DNA of 64,000 nucleotides from Telmatobacter sp. DSM 110680 (GTDB taxonomy: Bacteria; Acidobacteriota; Terriglobia; Terriglobales; Acidobacteriaceae): assembly GCF_039994875.1 (NCBI RefSeq), contig NZ_CP121196.1:4836001-4900000 (forward strand). Direction: 5' to 3'. Position 1 is the stretch's first letter. Each line of letters begins with the position of its first letter. Position numbers and translations under genes: made by a program. Under the pieces are notes generated by a model. The model was not told the origin of the DNA. It saw only the letters and a list, made by a program, of their open reading frames with translations, and ran no database searches. Of this stretch, positions 22,714 to 31,145 are shown one piece after another.

Positions 22714-25059
22714 TCATCTTCCGCAGCGCACAATGATCTTCGTGCCGGTAGGCACCTGCGTTCCGGGAGCCGGAGCTTGTTCGCGCACCGTCCCACTGCC
22801 ACTGATCTGCACCTGAAGCCCCGCGGCCGCCGTCATTTCGATTACGCTGCGGATTGGCAATCCCACCAGCGTAGGCACGCTGAATTTCTTTCCGTCACTC
22901 ACCGTAATGTAGTTGGAAGTCTTTTGCGGCGGCGTCGTAGTCGCGACGTCGGGCTGATTCGAGGCCACTTCGGATCCATTTGCGGCAGCGTCAGGCTTGC
23001 CGCTTCCGACCTCAGTAGACGCCGACTGTGCCGCGATCTCCGGCGCGGGTTGCGCTACAGCCTGCTGCGGCTGCCGCAGCGGATCATCCGCCGGTAGATC
23101 ATTGGCTGCGGCAAACAGCGCGTTTACCCGCGCCTGATCCGCATCCGAATCATCCTCATGAATCGGCTCGGCCTTCGCTTCCTTCAGTGGCGTTTTCGTT
23201 GCACGCACATCCACGTCGTGCGGAACGTTCAGGTATTCCAGAACCTGCTGGGCCACCTCGGAAAAGACCGGGGCCGAGACCGCAGTGCCGTAATAAGACG
23301 CGCCCTTGGGGTTGTCCATGATCACGGCCACGGCAATCACTGGATTGTTTACCGGTGCGATTCCGGCGAACGACGCTACGTGCATCGATTTTGAATAGAG
23401 ATGCGTGACGGGATCGACCTTTTGCGCAGTGCCCGTCTTTCCGCCCGAAGAGTAGCCATTGAGCTGCGCCGGTTTGCCGGTGCCGTAGAGGACGACGCCC
23501 TCCATCATCTTGCGCATCTCAGCCGCGGTAAGTTCTGACAGCACGCGATGCGCACCCGTCGGCAGCGGATCAGGCAGTTCGTTCCCCGCTCTAAATGGTT
23601 GTGGCACCTGTGGCGCTGTAGACTTCTGGCCATTCGCATCGAGTTGGCCAGCCATCAGCACATGGGGCGGCAGGTAGACTCCCCCATTCGCAATCGTCGA
23701 AACCATCGATACCAGTTGAACTGGAGTTACGCCGACCTCCTGGCCGATCGCAATCGAACCAATCGAAGACGATCCCCAATGGGCGGGCTTGCGCAATAAC
23801 CCACGCGTTTCTCCCGGCAGTTCGAGACCCGTTCGGCCCCCAAATCCGAGATCGTGAATGTACTTGTAGAAATTGTCCGGCCCCATTTTGAGCGCCAGTT
23901 TTACCGCGGCTACATCGCTCGAAACTTCGAGCGCCTTATGCACGGGAATCACGCCGTAGTGATCGGCCTTGTCATCGTGAATGATGCGACCGCCGGCCAT
24001 TTTGATCTGGCCGCCCTGGCAGTCAATCATGTCATCGGGGTGCGTGACGCCCTGGTCAAGCGCGGCGGAATAGGTGACAAGCTTGAACGTCGAGCCGGGC
24101 TCGTAGACATCGCTGATCGCGTGATTTTTCAGCAGCGCCGGGGTCGTGTGACGAAACTGGTTCGGATTAAATGTAGGCCGTATCGCCAGCGCGAGAATCT
24201 GCCCGGTGTGAACATCCTGCACCACCACCGTGCCGCTGTCGGCATGCGTCCGCTCCATGTTGTGATCGAGCGCGCGCTCGGCCATGAACTGGATATTTTC
24301 GTCGATGGTCAGTTGCAGATTCTGGCCGGGTTCCGGTTCCTTGGCCGCGGAACCGATCACGCGACGGCGCGCATCCATGGCGGTAAACATGCGACCGGAG
24401 ACACCGTGTAGCTTCGCGTCAAACTTGCCTTCGATTCCACCTAGTCCGTTGTCGTCCAGCCCTACATATCCCAGCACCTGCGCCGCGATCTTGCTGTCCG
24501 GATAGAAACGCTGGAACTCCTTCTGCGTATAGAGCCCCTTCATGTTCAGGGCCTTGACCTTGGCAGCGACCTCGGGTGTAACGCGGCGCGCGATCCAGGC
24601 GAAATTCTTGCCCTCGTCGAGCCGGTGCGCGATCTGGTCTTCGCGCGTGAGCTTGTCTTCCGGATCAGTATGCACGATCGCGGCAAGGGTACGCGCGGCG
24701 GTTTTCTGATCGTCGATCTCCGAGGGCACCGCATAGATGGAGTCGACCTGCACTGTCATCGCGAGCTCGTGCATGTTGCGGTCGTAAAGAACGCCGCGAC
24801 GGGGCGCAACTTCAAATGTCCGCTGCTGCTGCTTCTGGGCGCGCTCAACGTAATCGCTGTGGCGCACAATCTGCAACCAGAATAGGCGCGTGGCAATCGC
24901 AACGGCCCAGAAAAGAAAGAAGCCGCACACCAGCCAAAAACGCGCCAGCTTCATCGGCATGGCGCGTGAGGTAACAGTGCGAAGACGGGTTGCGCGGAGA
25001 GCTGCCTGCATGTTTAACCAGCGATTCGACTTTAAGATTAGAGCATCGATGCGCGACAC
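22714..25059 (-). CDS. ftsI: FtsI, division-specific penicillin-binding protein with C-terminal PASTA domain
   Basis: The septal transpeptidase partner of FtsW. The frame is 781 residues from a GTG at 25059; an ATG at 25011 (residue 17) is an alternative start and neither has a clear ribosome site. Order: one membrane anchor (about 40-62), a PBP dimerisation domain (RRGVLYDRN at 87-95), then the transpeptidase domain with Ser323-x-x-Lys326 (PGSTFK), SSD at 380-382 where most FtsI have SxN, and KTG at 541-543. A Pro/Ala-rich linker leads to a single PASTA domain (about 713-781). PASTA domains bind muropeptide or beta-lactam-like structures. The protein is longer than E. coli FtsI (588). Confidence 0.93.
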   Translation of the reverse strand: MSRIDALILKSNRWLNMQAALRATRLRTVTSRAMPMKLARFWLVCGFFLFWAVAIATRLFWLQIVRHSDYVERAQKQQQRTFEVAPRRGVLYDRNMHELAMTVQVDSIYAVPSEIDDQKTAARTLAAIVHTDPEDKLTREDQIAHRLDEGKNFAWIARRVTPEVAAKVKALNMKGLYTQKEFQRFYPDSKIAAQVLGYVGLDDNGLGGIEGKFDAKLHGVSGRMFTAMDARRRVIGSAAKEPEPGQNLQLTIDENIQFMAERALDHNMERTHADSGTVVVQDVHTGQILALAIRPTFNPNQFRHTTPALLKNHAISDVYEPGSTFKLVTYSAALDQGVTHPDDMIDCQGGQIKMAGGRIIHDDKADHYGVIPVHKALEVSSDVAAVKLALKMGPDNFYKYIHDLGFGGRTGLELPGETRGLLRKPAHWGSSSIGSIAIGQEVGVTPVQLVSMVSTIANGGVYLPPHVLMAGQLDANGQKSTAPQVPQPFRAGNELPDPLPTGAHRVLSELTAAEMRKMMEGVVLYGTGKPAQLNGYSSGGKTGTAQKVDPVTHLYSKSMHVASFAGIAPVNNPVIAVAVIMDNPKGASYYGTAVSAPVFSEVAQQVLEYLNVPHDVDVRATKTPLKEAKAEPIHEDDSDADQARVNALFAAANDLPADDPLRQPQQAVAQPAPEIAAQSASTEVGSGKPDAAANGSEVASNQPDVATTTPPQKTSNYITVSDGKKFSVPTLVGLPIRSVIEMTAAAGLQVQISGSGTVREQAPAPGTQVPTGTKIIVRCGR

Positions 25060-25146
25060 AATGCGGCGAATCGCACTATGCGCGCGTCGGGGTATCTGCT
25101 GAATAATCGGGCGCCGAAAAATCGGCCCAAGGTCGACGAAATTTGA

Positions 25147-25656
25147 TTAGTTGACTGGGTTCGACGCCGGAGCGTTGACCTGCGCAAGCACTGGGGCACC
25201 ATTGTCGATGTGCGTGGTGGCGTGCACAACCTGACCGGGCTGCGGCTCGCTCATTCCCAGCTGACGCGCCATGCCATCGATGCGGCCCGGCTGCGAGAGC
25301 TGCGCCTCGTTCAAGCGGAGCTGCCTGTTTTCTTCGCGCAGTTGATCGCGAACCTGCTTCTCTGACTCGATGCGATACGAATTCTCAATGGCGTTGAAGT
25401 GCTGCAGGCCATAGAACATGATGAGTGAGAACAGCACCGTGAGCGCGGCTGAGAAGGTGCGCATCTGCCGCGCGCGTACGGGGTCAGCTGCCTTCACCAG
25501 ACGCGAATTGTCGATGTGGTGCGCAAAGATCACTTCCGGAGTGCGCACTCCGCGACGACGCATGGACTGCTGTGCCAACAGGGCGGCATTGCGTTCGGCC
25601 ACGCGAGTGGCCCAGCCGGGTTTTGTATCGAATAATGTTGCGGTGCATGCAGCCAT
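25147..25656 (-). CDS. ftsL: FtsL-like divisome protein
   Basis: A 169-residue bitopic protein at the canonical ftsL position between rsmH and ftsI. It has a long cytoplasmic part (about 65 residues), one membrane helix (near residues 67-86, FSAALTVLFSLIMFYGLQHF), then a periplasmic coiled coil with heptad spacing (ENSYRIESEKQVRDQLREENRQLRLNEAQLSQPGRIDGMARQLGM) typical of FtsL, and a Pro/Ala-rich tail. FtsL joins FtsB and FtsQ to activate FtsWI. AGGAGA precedes the ATG. Sequence conservation in this family is low, so the call rests on topology and position. Confidence 0.85.
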   Translation of the reverse strand: MAACTATLFDTKPGWATRVAERNAALLAQQSMRRRGVRTPEVIFAHHIDNSRLVKAADPVRARQMRTFSAALTVLFSLIMFYGLQHFNAIENSYRIESEKQVRDQLREENRQLRLNEAQLSQPGRIDGMARQLGMSEPQPGQVVHATTHIDNGAPVLAQVNAPASNPVN

Positions 25657-25666
25657 GTCGTTTCTC

Positions 25667-25700
25667 CTAGCTTCTAGCCGCTAGCTTCTAGCTGCTAGCC
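25667..25700. repeat. 14-bp tandem repeat upstream of ftsL
   Basis: Two and a half copies of a unit beginning CTAGCTTCTAGC (25667, 25681, partial 25695), themselves partly palindromic. They lie just upstream of the ftsL ribosome site within the 151-bp gap between rsmH and ftsL. Confidence 0.75.
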
Positions 25701-25807
25701 CGAATCTTGCGAATATGTTTTGCTCGACTCAGCAAAGTAAACATTGCTTGCTTTTGTCGGTCCTTCTCTTGTTGCGACTTACTAAGTGCCTTCACAGTAG
25801 CCAATAG

Positions 25808-26719
25808 CTAAAAACTAGTAACTGTCTTTTCCGCTGCTCGCAACTTGGCGCTTCTCGAACGCGGGTTGCGATCTGTTTCTTCTTCACTGGCGGTGACCGG
25901 TTTTTTGGTCAACACCTCAAAACTTCCCTGGTGCGCGTATTCGCGCAGAATGTCTTTCGCGATGCGATCTTCCAGCGAGTGAAAACTGATGACTACCAGT
26001 CGTCCGGAGGGCTTAAGCAACTTTGGTGCGGCCTCTAACAGCAACCGAATTTCATCTAACTCGCGATTCACGTAAATCCGGAGCGCCTGGAACGTGCGCG
26101 TTGCCGGGTGAATCTTGTCCTGTTTCATTGCTGGGGCGGCTGAAGCAACGATCCGGGACAACTGCCCGGTCGTTGAAATTGGCCGCCCGCGAACAATGGC
26201 TCTGGCGATTCTCCGCGACCTCCTTTCGTCTCCGTATTCGTAAATAAGGTCGGCAAGCTCGCGCTCGTTCGCCTCATTCACCACTTGTGCGGCGGTAGGA
26301 CCGGATCGCGTATCTTGCCGCATATCCAACGGTCCGTCCGCCATAAAACTAAATCCTCTGCGCGCTTCGTCGATCTGCAGGCTGCTTACCCCGAAGTCGG
26401 CCAAAATGCCATCGAGCGAACCTGGCTTCACATGGCTGCTGATGGAACTGAAGGCCTCGCCGATAAGTTCTATTTGAGGTGCCTCGCTGCCGAGTTCCGC
26501 TCCGACCTGATCGAGCCGGATCTTGGCGAGTTCGAGTGCCTCGGGATCGCGATCGAAACCAATCAGGCGACCCGTCGGACCAAGGCGTCGGACGATCTCT
26601 GTCGCATGCCCCGCGAGTCCGAGCGTGCAGTCTGCAATGACACTGCCTGCGCGCACATTCAAAAACTGAATCGCATCTTGTAAAAGAACCGGCACATGAC
26701 GTTCGCTTCGTGTCGACAT
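25808..26719 (-). CDS. rsmH: RsmH (MraW), 16S rRNA C1402 N4-methyltransferase
   Basis: Methylates N4 of cytidine 1402 in 16S rRNA using S-adenosylmethionine. The 303-residue product has the MraW signatures HVPVLLQDAIQFLN, the SAM motif IADCTLGLAGHATEIV (near residues 29-44), GFDRDPEALELAK, LDGILADFGVSSLQID, FSFMADGPLDMRQD, HPATRTFQALRIYVN and SGRLVVISFHSLEDRIAK. GGGGGAG precedes ATG 26719. It follows mraZ by 35 bp, the canonical start of dcw clusters. Confidence 0.97.
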   Translation of the reverse strand: MSTRSERHVPVLLQDAIQFLNVRAGSVIADCTLGLAGHATEIVRRLGPTGRLIGFDRDPEALELAKIRLDQVGAELGSEAPQIELIGEAFSSISSHVKPGSLDGILADFGVSSLQIDEARRGFSFMADGPLDMRQDTRSGPTAAQVVNEANERELADLIYEYGDERRSRRIARAIVRGRPISTTGQLSRIVASAAPAMKQDKIHPATRTFQALRIYVNRELDEIRLLLEAAPKLLKPSGRLVVISFHSLEDRIAKDILREYAHQGSFEVLTKKPVTASEEETDRNPRSRSAKLRAAEKTVTSF

Positions 26720-26754
26720 GTGCTCCCCCTGAGGGGCAATTGGGCTAATCGCCC

Positions 26755-27207
26755 TTAGCTTTTGCGGCGAAGAATTTCCGCCATTGCTTTTCGATCGTCG
26801 GCCGTCAACAGATTGGCCGCCAGATTCTGTTCGAAGATTCCCCGGTTATGAACTTCCAGGTACGTTCTCATTCCAAAAACCGTTACTTCCCCATCCAGCT
26901 GCGCAGCATTGCGGAGAATCTGGGGGAGGAGTAACCGCGCCTGGTTGTCCATCTCCACCTGCTGCCCGTAATAGCTGGTCACGTTCAGGTACTTGCGAAC
27001 CGCGTCGTCCATGGTGCTGGAGTCAGCGAGTTGCTGCTCCACCTTCTCCCACTCCGGCAGTGGCCAGATCTCGGCGGACTTGCCATCGGTGGACGTGACA
27101 TAAAACTGCGTAACCGTGTTGGCATCCACCAGCTGCTTGAAGGCGGAGGGCAGCTTAAGCCTCCCCTTTTCATCAACTTTCGCTGGATGATTGCCCCTGA
27201 ACATAAG
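26755..27207 (-). CDS. mraZ: MraZ, transcriptional regulator of the dcw cluster
   Basis: MraZ is an AbrB-like ring-forming DNA-binding protein that controls the dcw operon and binds repeated boxes before its own gene. ATG 27207 (MFRGNHPAKVDEKGRLKLPSAFK) gives 150 residues, the family length; a 13-codon extension upstream does not match MraZ. Two SpoVT-AbrB-type halves are seen: DEKGRLKLPSAF near residue 10 and DNQARLLLPQILR near residue 90. Three 10-bp-phased boxes lie at 27323-27352, 115-145 bp upstream. Confidence 0.95.
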   Translation of the reverse strand, partial: LMFRGNHPAKVDEKGRLKLPSAFKQLVDANTVTQFYVTSTDGKSAEIWPLPEWEKVEQQLADSSTMDDAVRKYLNVTSYYGQQVEMDNQARLLLPQILRNAAQLDGEVTVFGMRTYLEVHNRGIFEQNLAANLLTADDRKAMAEILRRKS

Positions 27208-27246
27208 TAGTAGTTGCCTCGTCCTCGGTACAAAAGCTGGTTCCAA

Positions 27247-27582
27247 ACCTGCAATGCGATAGCTGATTCGGCCCTGAAATCGGTGAAATCGGAGTATTCT
27301 TACTTTGAAAGCGGGCTACTTACTCCCGTCTGCTCCACTTCACTCCACTTCAGACACGATAATAGCCCAGGGAGTTTTCCACTCCAACGTCTAAATCTGT
27401 TGAAACCCCGTTACTTTAGTGGGTTAGAGCCAGAAGGGGCGGGAATTCCCTCCACGGGAATCTCCTAATAGAGGTCGCGAAGCTGCCACCACAAGATGTA
27501 GTGTTTATACCTTTGATTACCGTGCGCAGGTAGGCACTGTTCAAAAGAGTCGGTTGGATTTATAGGGGAACAAAAAGCGAAA
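27247..27582. other. dcw promoter/regulatory region
   Basis: 336 bp between mraZ and the upstream DUF2127 gene. It contains the candidate MraZ boxes (27323-27352) and a short inverted repeat GGAGT-N5-ACTCC at 27371-27385. No gene was seen. Core -35/-10 elements cannot be assigned with confidence. Confidence 0.6.
27323..27352 (-). promoter_or_regulatory. Three 10-bp-spaced MraZ-box-like direct repeats
   Basis: On the minus strand two identical GAAGTGGAG units and a degenerate one (AGACGGGAG) occur with an exact 10-bp period. This spacing and the GTGG/GGG core resemble known MraZ operator arrays (three or more direct repeats upstream of mraZ). The function is inferred. Confidence 0.7.
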
Positions 27583-28134
27583 CTACTCCGTGAGGGCGGC
27601 TTCGACTGGCTTCCGGCGCGAAACCACGATCCTCAACAAATAGATAAATACGAATAGATTCACCACCAGCAGACCCACACGCACAAACGTCAGCCGGTGA
27701 AATACCTCGAAGATCTCCCACGGAAGGAAGGACGCTGTGATTGCCAGCGTGAGGTATTCGCCCCAGGCCTTCTCAAGATAGAGTCCAATCCCCTCGAGAA
27801 GGCTGACACCCGCGTAGCTGAACGCGAGTGCGCCGATGCGCTTTAAGAGCGGATCGTTGATGATTGTCGCCCGGTCATAGAGGAAGTTGACGAAGCGTGA
27901 CTCGGGATTGAACCGGAGCATATCGCCCAGGTGGCTGATGACGTCGTCAATGTCCTTGTGCATCAGGCGCAGCGCGCCTACACCGACCGCAATGAACATC
28001 GCAGCGAGAAGAAACTTGTAGGCTGCGATGAGGACGAGCCATCGATTGTGTTTCTGCCGCTCCAGCTCTAGGTGCGGATTGAAATCGCTCATGGTCTCTG
28101 GCAGTTCGAAACCTGAACGAACCGTCTCTTTCAT
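27583..28134 (-). CDS. DUF2127 membrane protein
   Basis: From ATG 28134 the protein has 183 residues (an ATG at 28092 is possible; the open frame extends further upstream but into the promoter region of the divergent fasciclin gene). It shows the DUF2127 arrangement: an N-terminal helix (WLVLIAAYKFLLAAMFIAVGVGALRL), a soluble stretch with DVISHLGDMLRFNPES, then three further helices with GVSLLEGIGLYLEKAWGEYLTLAITASFLPWEIFEV, which is strongly typical. The function is unknown. It lies upstream of mraZ in the same direction, but 375 bp away. Confidence 0.82.
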   Translation of the reverse strand: MKETVRSGFELPETMSDFNPHLELERQKHNRWLVLIAAYKFLLAAMFIAVGVGALRLMHKDIDDVISHLGDMLRFNPESRFVNFLYDRATIINDPLLKRIGALAFSYAGVSLLEGIGLYLEKAWGEYLTLAITASFLPWEIFEVFHRLTFVRVGLLVVNLFVFIYLLRIVVSRRKPVEAALTE

Positions 28135-28336
28135 CTTACGTGAGCCCGCATCCGGCAGTTCCGCCGAACGGAGACGAGCCGCCAAGTCTCTGTGAAATGC
28201 GGCGGGTTTATCGCCACCGCCAAAGCCGAGATGTTTTGTGGACTGGGTCAAAGTGCGGCTTGAACCCTCGCATCCATTCGATGTGCCGAAGCGTTCCATG
28301 AGAGTAGTCAATTCCCCCAATCGGAGGCAACACAAC

Positions 28337-28900
28337 ATGCTTCACGCACGTAAGACTTTTGTGACCGCGGTAACCGTTATCGCGATTTCCTGCTCTGCTG
28401 CATCCTTAATCGCCCAAAAAGACCCTGATGTAGGCGGATCCCCGATGTACGCCAACAAGAACATCGTCCAAAACGCCGTCAATTCAAAGGATCACACAAC
28501 ACTGGTAGCTGCGGTTAAGGCGGCGGGGCTCGTGGATACCCTGCAAAGCGCCGGACCTTTCACGGTCTTCGCACCCGTAAACGCCGCATTTGAGAAGCTG
28601 CCTGCCGGCACGGTTGACACCCTGCTGAAACCTGAGAACAAAGATCAGTTGGTCAAGATCCTCACCTACCACGTAGTCGCCGGCAAAGTGAGTTCGGCCG
28701 ATCTCGTGAAGATGATCAAGATGGGCGGCGGCAAGGCAGAGCTCAAAACCGTTGAAGGCGGCAAACTCATTGCCTCCATAGATGACGGAAAAGTCATCCT
28801 TACCGACGAAAAAGGAGGCACCGCCACGGTGACGATCGCTGATGTATTCCAGTCCAATGGCGTGATCCACGTAGTAGACTCCGTATTACTCCCCAACTAG
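28337..28900 (+). CDS. Secreted fasciclin (FAS1)-domain protein
   Basis: ATG 28337 with CGGAGG ten bases upstream gives 187 residues: a signal peptide (MLHARKTFVTAVTVIAISCSAASLIAQ) then a single FAS1 domain. FAS1 signatures are the NAVNSKDHTTLVAAVKAAGL opening, GPFTVFAPVNAAFEKLP (H1 box) and LTYHVV…HVVDSVLLP (H2 region). FAS1 domains mediate adhesion or cell-surface interactions; the bacterial role is usually unknown. A terminator follows at 28917. Confidence 0.92.
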   Translation: MLHARKTFVTAVTVIAISCSAASLIAQKDPDVGGSPMYANKNIVQNAVNSKDHTTLVAAVKAAGLVDTLQSAGPFTVFAPVNAAFEKLPAGTVDTLLKPENKDQLVKILTYHVVAGKVSSADLVKMIKMGGGKAELKTVEGGKLIASIDDGKVILTDEKGGTATVTIADVFQSNGVIHVVDSVLLPN

Positions 28901-28916
28901 ATCGTCTGGAACAATT

Positions 28917-28953
28917 GCCGGGCCCTCGGACGAATTCTGTATGCCCGGCTTTT
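28917..28953 (+). terminator. Terminator after the fasciclin gene
   Basis: A 7-bp stem GCCGGGC/GCCCGGC (28917-28923 and 28943-28949) with a 19-base loop, followed by TTTT. Confidence 0.65.
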
Positions 28954-28973
28954 GGTAAGGTCGAAATCCGCAA

Positions 28974-29501
28974 ATGGCGTACAGATTTGCAACCAGCCAA
29001 TGGGTTCCAATTCGGCAGGAAGTGGTATTCGCATTCTTTGCGAATCCCCACAACCTGCCGAAGCTCATGCCCGAGGCTTCACAGACGCGCATTGAAGAAC
29101 TGCGCATTGTTCCGGCACACGCAAAGGGATCCAACACGGGTGGGGCCATCCCGCACGAACAGATTGCGGCGGGCATCGGTTCAGAGATTCTGGTAAGTTT
29201 TCGTCCCGTACCATGGCTGCCATTCCGCGCCAGCTGGCTTGCCCGCGTCACGAAGTTTGCCTGGGGCAGCCACTCTTGTGATGAACAGGTGCGCGGTCCG
29301 TTCGCTCAGTTTCGTCATTGCCATCAGACGCGTACTGAGATGCAGAGCGGTGTATGCGGCACAGTGGTTACCGACCGCATCATCTACGCTCTTCCCTTCG
29401 GCGCGCTCGGTCGAATGGGCAGCAGCGTTGTGCGCAGAGAATTGGAGAGAACATTCGCAGAACGGCAGGAACGTCTCGTCCGATTGATTACCGGCAACTA
29501 A
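28974..29501 (+). CDS. SRPBCC-fold (cyclase/dehydrase-like) protein
   Basis: A 175-residue cytoplasmic protein with the START/SRPBCC pattern of SRPBCC polyketide-cyclase-like proteins. The N-terminal strand RFATSQWVPIRQEVVFAFFANPHNLPKLMPE is diagnostic, and a central set of beta strands and the C-terminal helix (LGRMGSSVVRRELERTFAERQERL) follow. Such domains bind hydrophobic ligands in a helix-grip cavity. Unusual is the run SHSCDEQVRGPFAQFRHCHQ, with several Cys and His. The substrate is unknown. It converges with the amidohydrolase-like gene. Confidence 0.78.
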   Translation: MAYRFATSQWVPIRQEVVFAFFANPHNLPKLMPEASQTRIEELRIVPAHAKGSNTGGAIPHEQIAAGIGSEILVSFRPVPWLPFRASWLARVTKFAWGSHSCDEQVRGPFAQFRHCHQTRTEMQSGVCGTVVTDRIIYALPFGALGRMGSSVVRRELERTFAERQERLVRLITGN

Positions 29502-29525
29502 CAGCGCGGGGAGTGCGCCGACCCT

Positions 29526-30998
29526 TTATTTGCGTTTAAGCAGTCCTTCGCGATCGATGATATTGCCATCGACGATCAACGTGGAGATTCGCCGAACGTT
29601 CCAGATATTGTTAGTGGGATCAGCATCGAGAATGAGGACATCGGCACGCCGGCCTGGAGCGATCAGTCCGAGTTCGTTCCACCCGAATTGAATGGAGTAG
29701 TTATTGGTGGCCGCGGCCAGCGCTTCGCGCGGCGAAAGGCCGATGCGCACCAGCATCTCCATCTCCGTATGCAGAGAGATGCCGGGCATCGTGCCAAAAG
29801 CAGCGGCTCCTGATGCGGCGAGGTAATGCGGAGCACCTGTGAAGATGGTCTGGTTGATCCGCCATAGACGCATCGCCGACAAATCAGCCTTTTTACGCTG
29901 ACTCTCCTCCATCCACCTCACCGTGACGTTAGGAAGATGACGCGTCCACGGCGACAGCGGGTAGTCAAGTTCGCCCGTGCTCCGGTTCGATGGCATGAAC
30001 ATGTTCATCGGATTGAGAAGGCTGGCCGCGGGTTCCTTCCACAGATCGCGATGGTTGGGCAAATTCAGGTAGAAGAGGCTGAAGGTGGGCATCAAAGCCG
30101 CATGATGCGTTGAGATGAAATGCCCATAATTGCGGAAGTGCGAATCGCTGGGGGGCAGATGTTCTGCGTAGTCGTAAGCGGTGTTAGCGGCGGCGCCATA
30201 GGGATCGTCCACGAGCGGACGCTGCAGTTCGTCTGGCACGACACCGAGTTCATAACGGCTCATGTGCAACAGCGCGTCAACGCCCGCATCAATGCCTACA
30301 CTGTACGGCGTCGAAATGAATTCACCGTATGTCACCATCCCGAGTTGATGCGCGCGGGTAATGATCCATTGGGTGTTGGCAGCAGTAAGGTTCCAACCGA
30401 GCCATAGAACACGCGTGCCAAGATGCGCGGTCGAGTTGATCTGGTTTGCCGTGTCTTCGGGACTAAGCTCCACAGGATGCGCGCCCTCGCGCAACTTCGC
30501 GGTCCAGTTGTCGTGCCCCATCAGCAGGCTCCAGTTATCTGTGGAGCCAACCGAATCCAGCAGGTATAAATGCGGGCTGGGATTCGCGGAAAAATCGATG
30601 TGACCGCGGCGATCGTCGCCACTGGCAACAATCGTGGTCACGCCCATGTAGAGATGGGCGCTGGCCTGCCCCTGGCTATTCATCCCGGTAAAACCGTCAA
30701 TCAGCCCAGGAACAAGGAACTTTCCCGTGCAGTCGATTACCTGCGCGCCCTTGGGCACCGGGATAAGGAAACGCGAACCAACATCGGTGATCTTACCGTT
30801 CTGAATGATGACGATGGAGTTCTGCTGGTCAAGAGCGGAACGGCCCCAGTCGCTGACATCGGTGATGGTGCCACCAAGTAGAACGAGTGGAACGGGAGCC
30901 GGCTTGGGCGCGACCTGGGATTCAATTTGCGAAAAAGCGGGAATGCCTGCCGACAACGTCAAAAGCATCCACGCCAGAACTCTACATAAAGGTCGCAT
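29526..30998 (-). CDS. Exported amidohydrolase-superfamily protein lacking canonical metal ligands
   Basis: ATG 30998 is chosen because it opens a signal peptide (MRPLCRVLAWMLLTLSAGIPAFSQ); the frame upstream is not protein-like. The 490-residue product has the composite-sandwich strands of the imidazolonepropionase-type amidohydrolases (LLGGTITDV, GAQVIDCTGKFLVPGLID) and the C-terminal region GLSPREALAAATNN…LGLIAPGRRADVLILDADP. The HxH that should follow PGLID reads GFTGMN. The expected catalytic Asp region reads ASGAAAFG, and the mid-protein VxxHA reads VTYGEF. It is therefore probably not a standard metal-dependent hydrolase, and may be a pseudoenzyme or binding protein. Confidence 0.8.
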   Translation of the reverse strand: MRPLCRVLAWMLLTLSAGIPAFSQIESQVAPKPAPVPLVLLGGTITDVSDWGRSALDQQNSIVIIQNGKITDVGSRFLIPVPKGAQVIDCTGKFLVPGLIDGFTGMNSQGQASAHLYMGVTTIVASGDDRRGHIDFSANPSPHLYLLDSVGSTDNWSLLMGHDNWTAKLREGAHPVELSPEDTANQINSTAHLGTRVLWLGWNLTAANTQWIITRAHQLGMVTYGEFISTPYSVGIDAGVDALLHMSRYELGVVPDELQRPLVDDPYGAAANTAYDYAEHLPPSDSHFRNYGHFISTHHAALMPTFSLFYLNLPNHRDLWKEPAASLLNPMNMFMPSNRSTGELDYPLSPWTRHLPNVTVRWMEESQRKKADLSAMRLWRINQTIFTGAPHYLAASGAAAFGTMPGISLHTEMEMLVRIGLSPREALAAATNNYSIQFGWNELGLIAPGRRADVLILDADPTNNIWNVRRISTLIVDGNIIDREGLLKRK

Positions 30999-31145
30999 AC
31001 GAGAAACTTTATCTTCTGGATTGTCGCACACGGCCATACCGCTCTTAGATGTGGCAGGGACTCGATGCAGGAGACAGATGTTGCGGAATGCGCACAAATC
31101 AGGCGCCATCGTTCAGCTTCACGAAGTGCATTGGAAGCATATGCA

